The position numbers were made by a program, and so were the translations under genes. The notes under the pieces were generated by a model that saw nothing but the letters and a program-made list of their open reading frames with translations, ran no database searches and was not told the origin of the DNA. From the NCBI RefSeq assembly GCF_905220415.1, contig NC_059539.1:3286001-3350000 (forward strand): DNA of 64,000 bases, read 5' to 3'. Source of the DNA: Colias croceus (Eukaryota; Arthropoda; Insecta; Lepidoptera; Pieridae). Of the stretch, positions 63,124 through 64,000 are shown in pieces. Numbering within the stretch: the first letter of the stretch is position 1; each line of letters opens with the position of its first letter.

Positions 63124-63784
63124 AAGAAAATTCTTTTGACTTTCGTAAAAATATATTTGAATCTCGTTCTTAAATCTAATTACTCTAATATCATGGTGTT
63201 ACATATACATCTGACAATTTTATTGTTAAAGCCATAAGTTACGTGTTAATAGGTCAATAGATTGTTGTATCAAAATTGGAAATTTTCGTTCTGAGTATGA
63301 AAATATAACCTCTATTCAATTAATTGCTACTCACATTTCAAACCGCGACATATTCATGACATCATACAAAAATATAATATGCTTTTGACTATAATTAATC
63401 TTAATAAATTGCTTTGGTAACTTATTATTATGAGTACTTAAATACTATCTATTCTTAATTAAGTGGTCGTGTTCTTATAACTAAAAGAAAAATTCAAGGA
63501 AATTTAAAGTTTTAAATGTTTGTCGTCCCTTTAGTTAATTGTTCCTTAAATATAAATAAATGAGTACATTGTCATGTTATAAAACGCTAGGCTTTTTGGG
63601 GTTGTATAATTCTAAATACTGTATCCAAATTTATTAACCTTATTTATTATTTTGTTTAAAAATATTTTCAAAGGCAATTTCTTATTAATTTACGTACGCG
63701 TTAAGCTCATTTGTACAACAATTTGATATGTTATTCAAAATATATAGCGGTGTGATTTTACATATTTATTTCAAATGTAATAAA
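63124..63784 (+). other. ninaC 3' UTR (inferred)
   Basis: A+T-rich, no open frame. Extends to the best poly(A) signal at 63779; an earlier AATAAA lies at 63555-63560. Confidence 0.4.
63779..63784 (+). terminator. Candidate ninaC poly(A) signal
   Basis: AATAAA followed within about 25 bases by a GT/T-rich stretch (TTGTTGTTTTTATT), a plausible cleavage signal. Confidence 0.45.
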
Positions 63785-64000
63785 GTAATAATATATGTTA
63801 CAAATTGTTGTTTTTATTAATTGACCCTAATTCGTTTGGAACGAATGTTTTCCTGTTTAGTGTTTAGGGATTATAATAATTCAAATATTATTAGTCATGA
63901 AAACTATAACACAATAGTTACCTTATCTTAATGGCATACTGCAACATGCTGCTTATGTATTGTCTTGGTTATATTGCCAAATAGCGTAATACAAAATACA

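Overview
The window looks like lepidopteran (moth or butterfly) nuclear DNA. It is strongly A+T rich and carries dispersed repeats of a kind common in Lepidoptera: (GTCT)n-associated elements ending in a GC-rich CTAGCTT/CCGCCCGCG head, (GTTT)n relatives, a tRNA-derived SINE and several MITEs. It contains two well-supported multi-exon genes, the probable first exon of a third, and one tRNA gene. Almost all other open frames are chance or shadow frames.

Layout: (1) At 3789-3850 on the minus strand is a short exon encoding a signal peptide that ends in Trp-Trp at a canonical donor. I read it as the first coding exon of Wnt6, with the rest of that gene off the left edge, so 1-3786 would be its first intron. 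(2) 4.06-24.8 kb is a long intergenic region with a tRNA-Gly(CCC) gene, a SINE and several MITEs and repeats. (3) 25475-52508 on the plus strand is a complete six-exon Wnt10 gene of 369 aa, with introns of 6.9, 10.0, 8.4, 0.37 and 0.29 kb. All splice phases join and the domain order is complete. The large introns hold a hAT MITE, a mariner-type MITE, a LINE remnant, several lepidopteran repeats and GC-richer, repeat-poor blocks that are candidate enhancers. (4) 55327-63123 on the plus strand is a complete sixteen-exon ninaC (class III myosin) gene of 1469 aa: kinase-like domain, myosin motor, two IQ motifs and a tail ending in a class I PDZ ligand.

Wnt10 would be a secreted, lipid-modified Frizzled ligand. 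NinaC would be the photoreceptor kinase-myosin that works with calmodulin and the INAD scaffold. Their adjacency probably reflects the old Wnt9-Wnt1-Wnt6-Wnt10 cluster and its neighbour rather than shared function; from memory, ninaC also lies near the Wnt cluster in Drosophila (27F-28A). The putative Wnt6 exon points away from Wnt10, so the two would be divergent across about 21 kb.

Points most worth attention: the NinaC kinase domain has HRN in place of HRD and DFA in place of DFG, so it is predicted to be catalytically impaired; small upstream ORFs overlap the start codons of both Wnt6 (putative) and Wnt10; and there is a series of structurally intact MITEs. I saw no CRISPR array, operon or bacterial-type system. 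Exon boundaries were read by eye from GT/AG sites, phase and protein family knowledge, with no alignment or transcript data.
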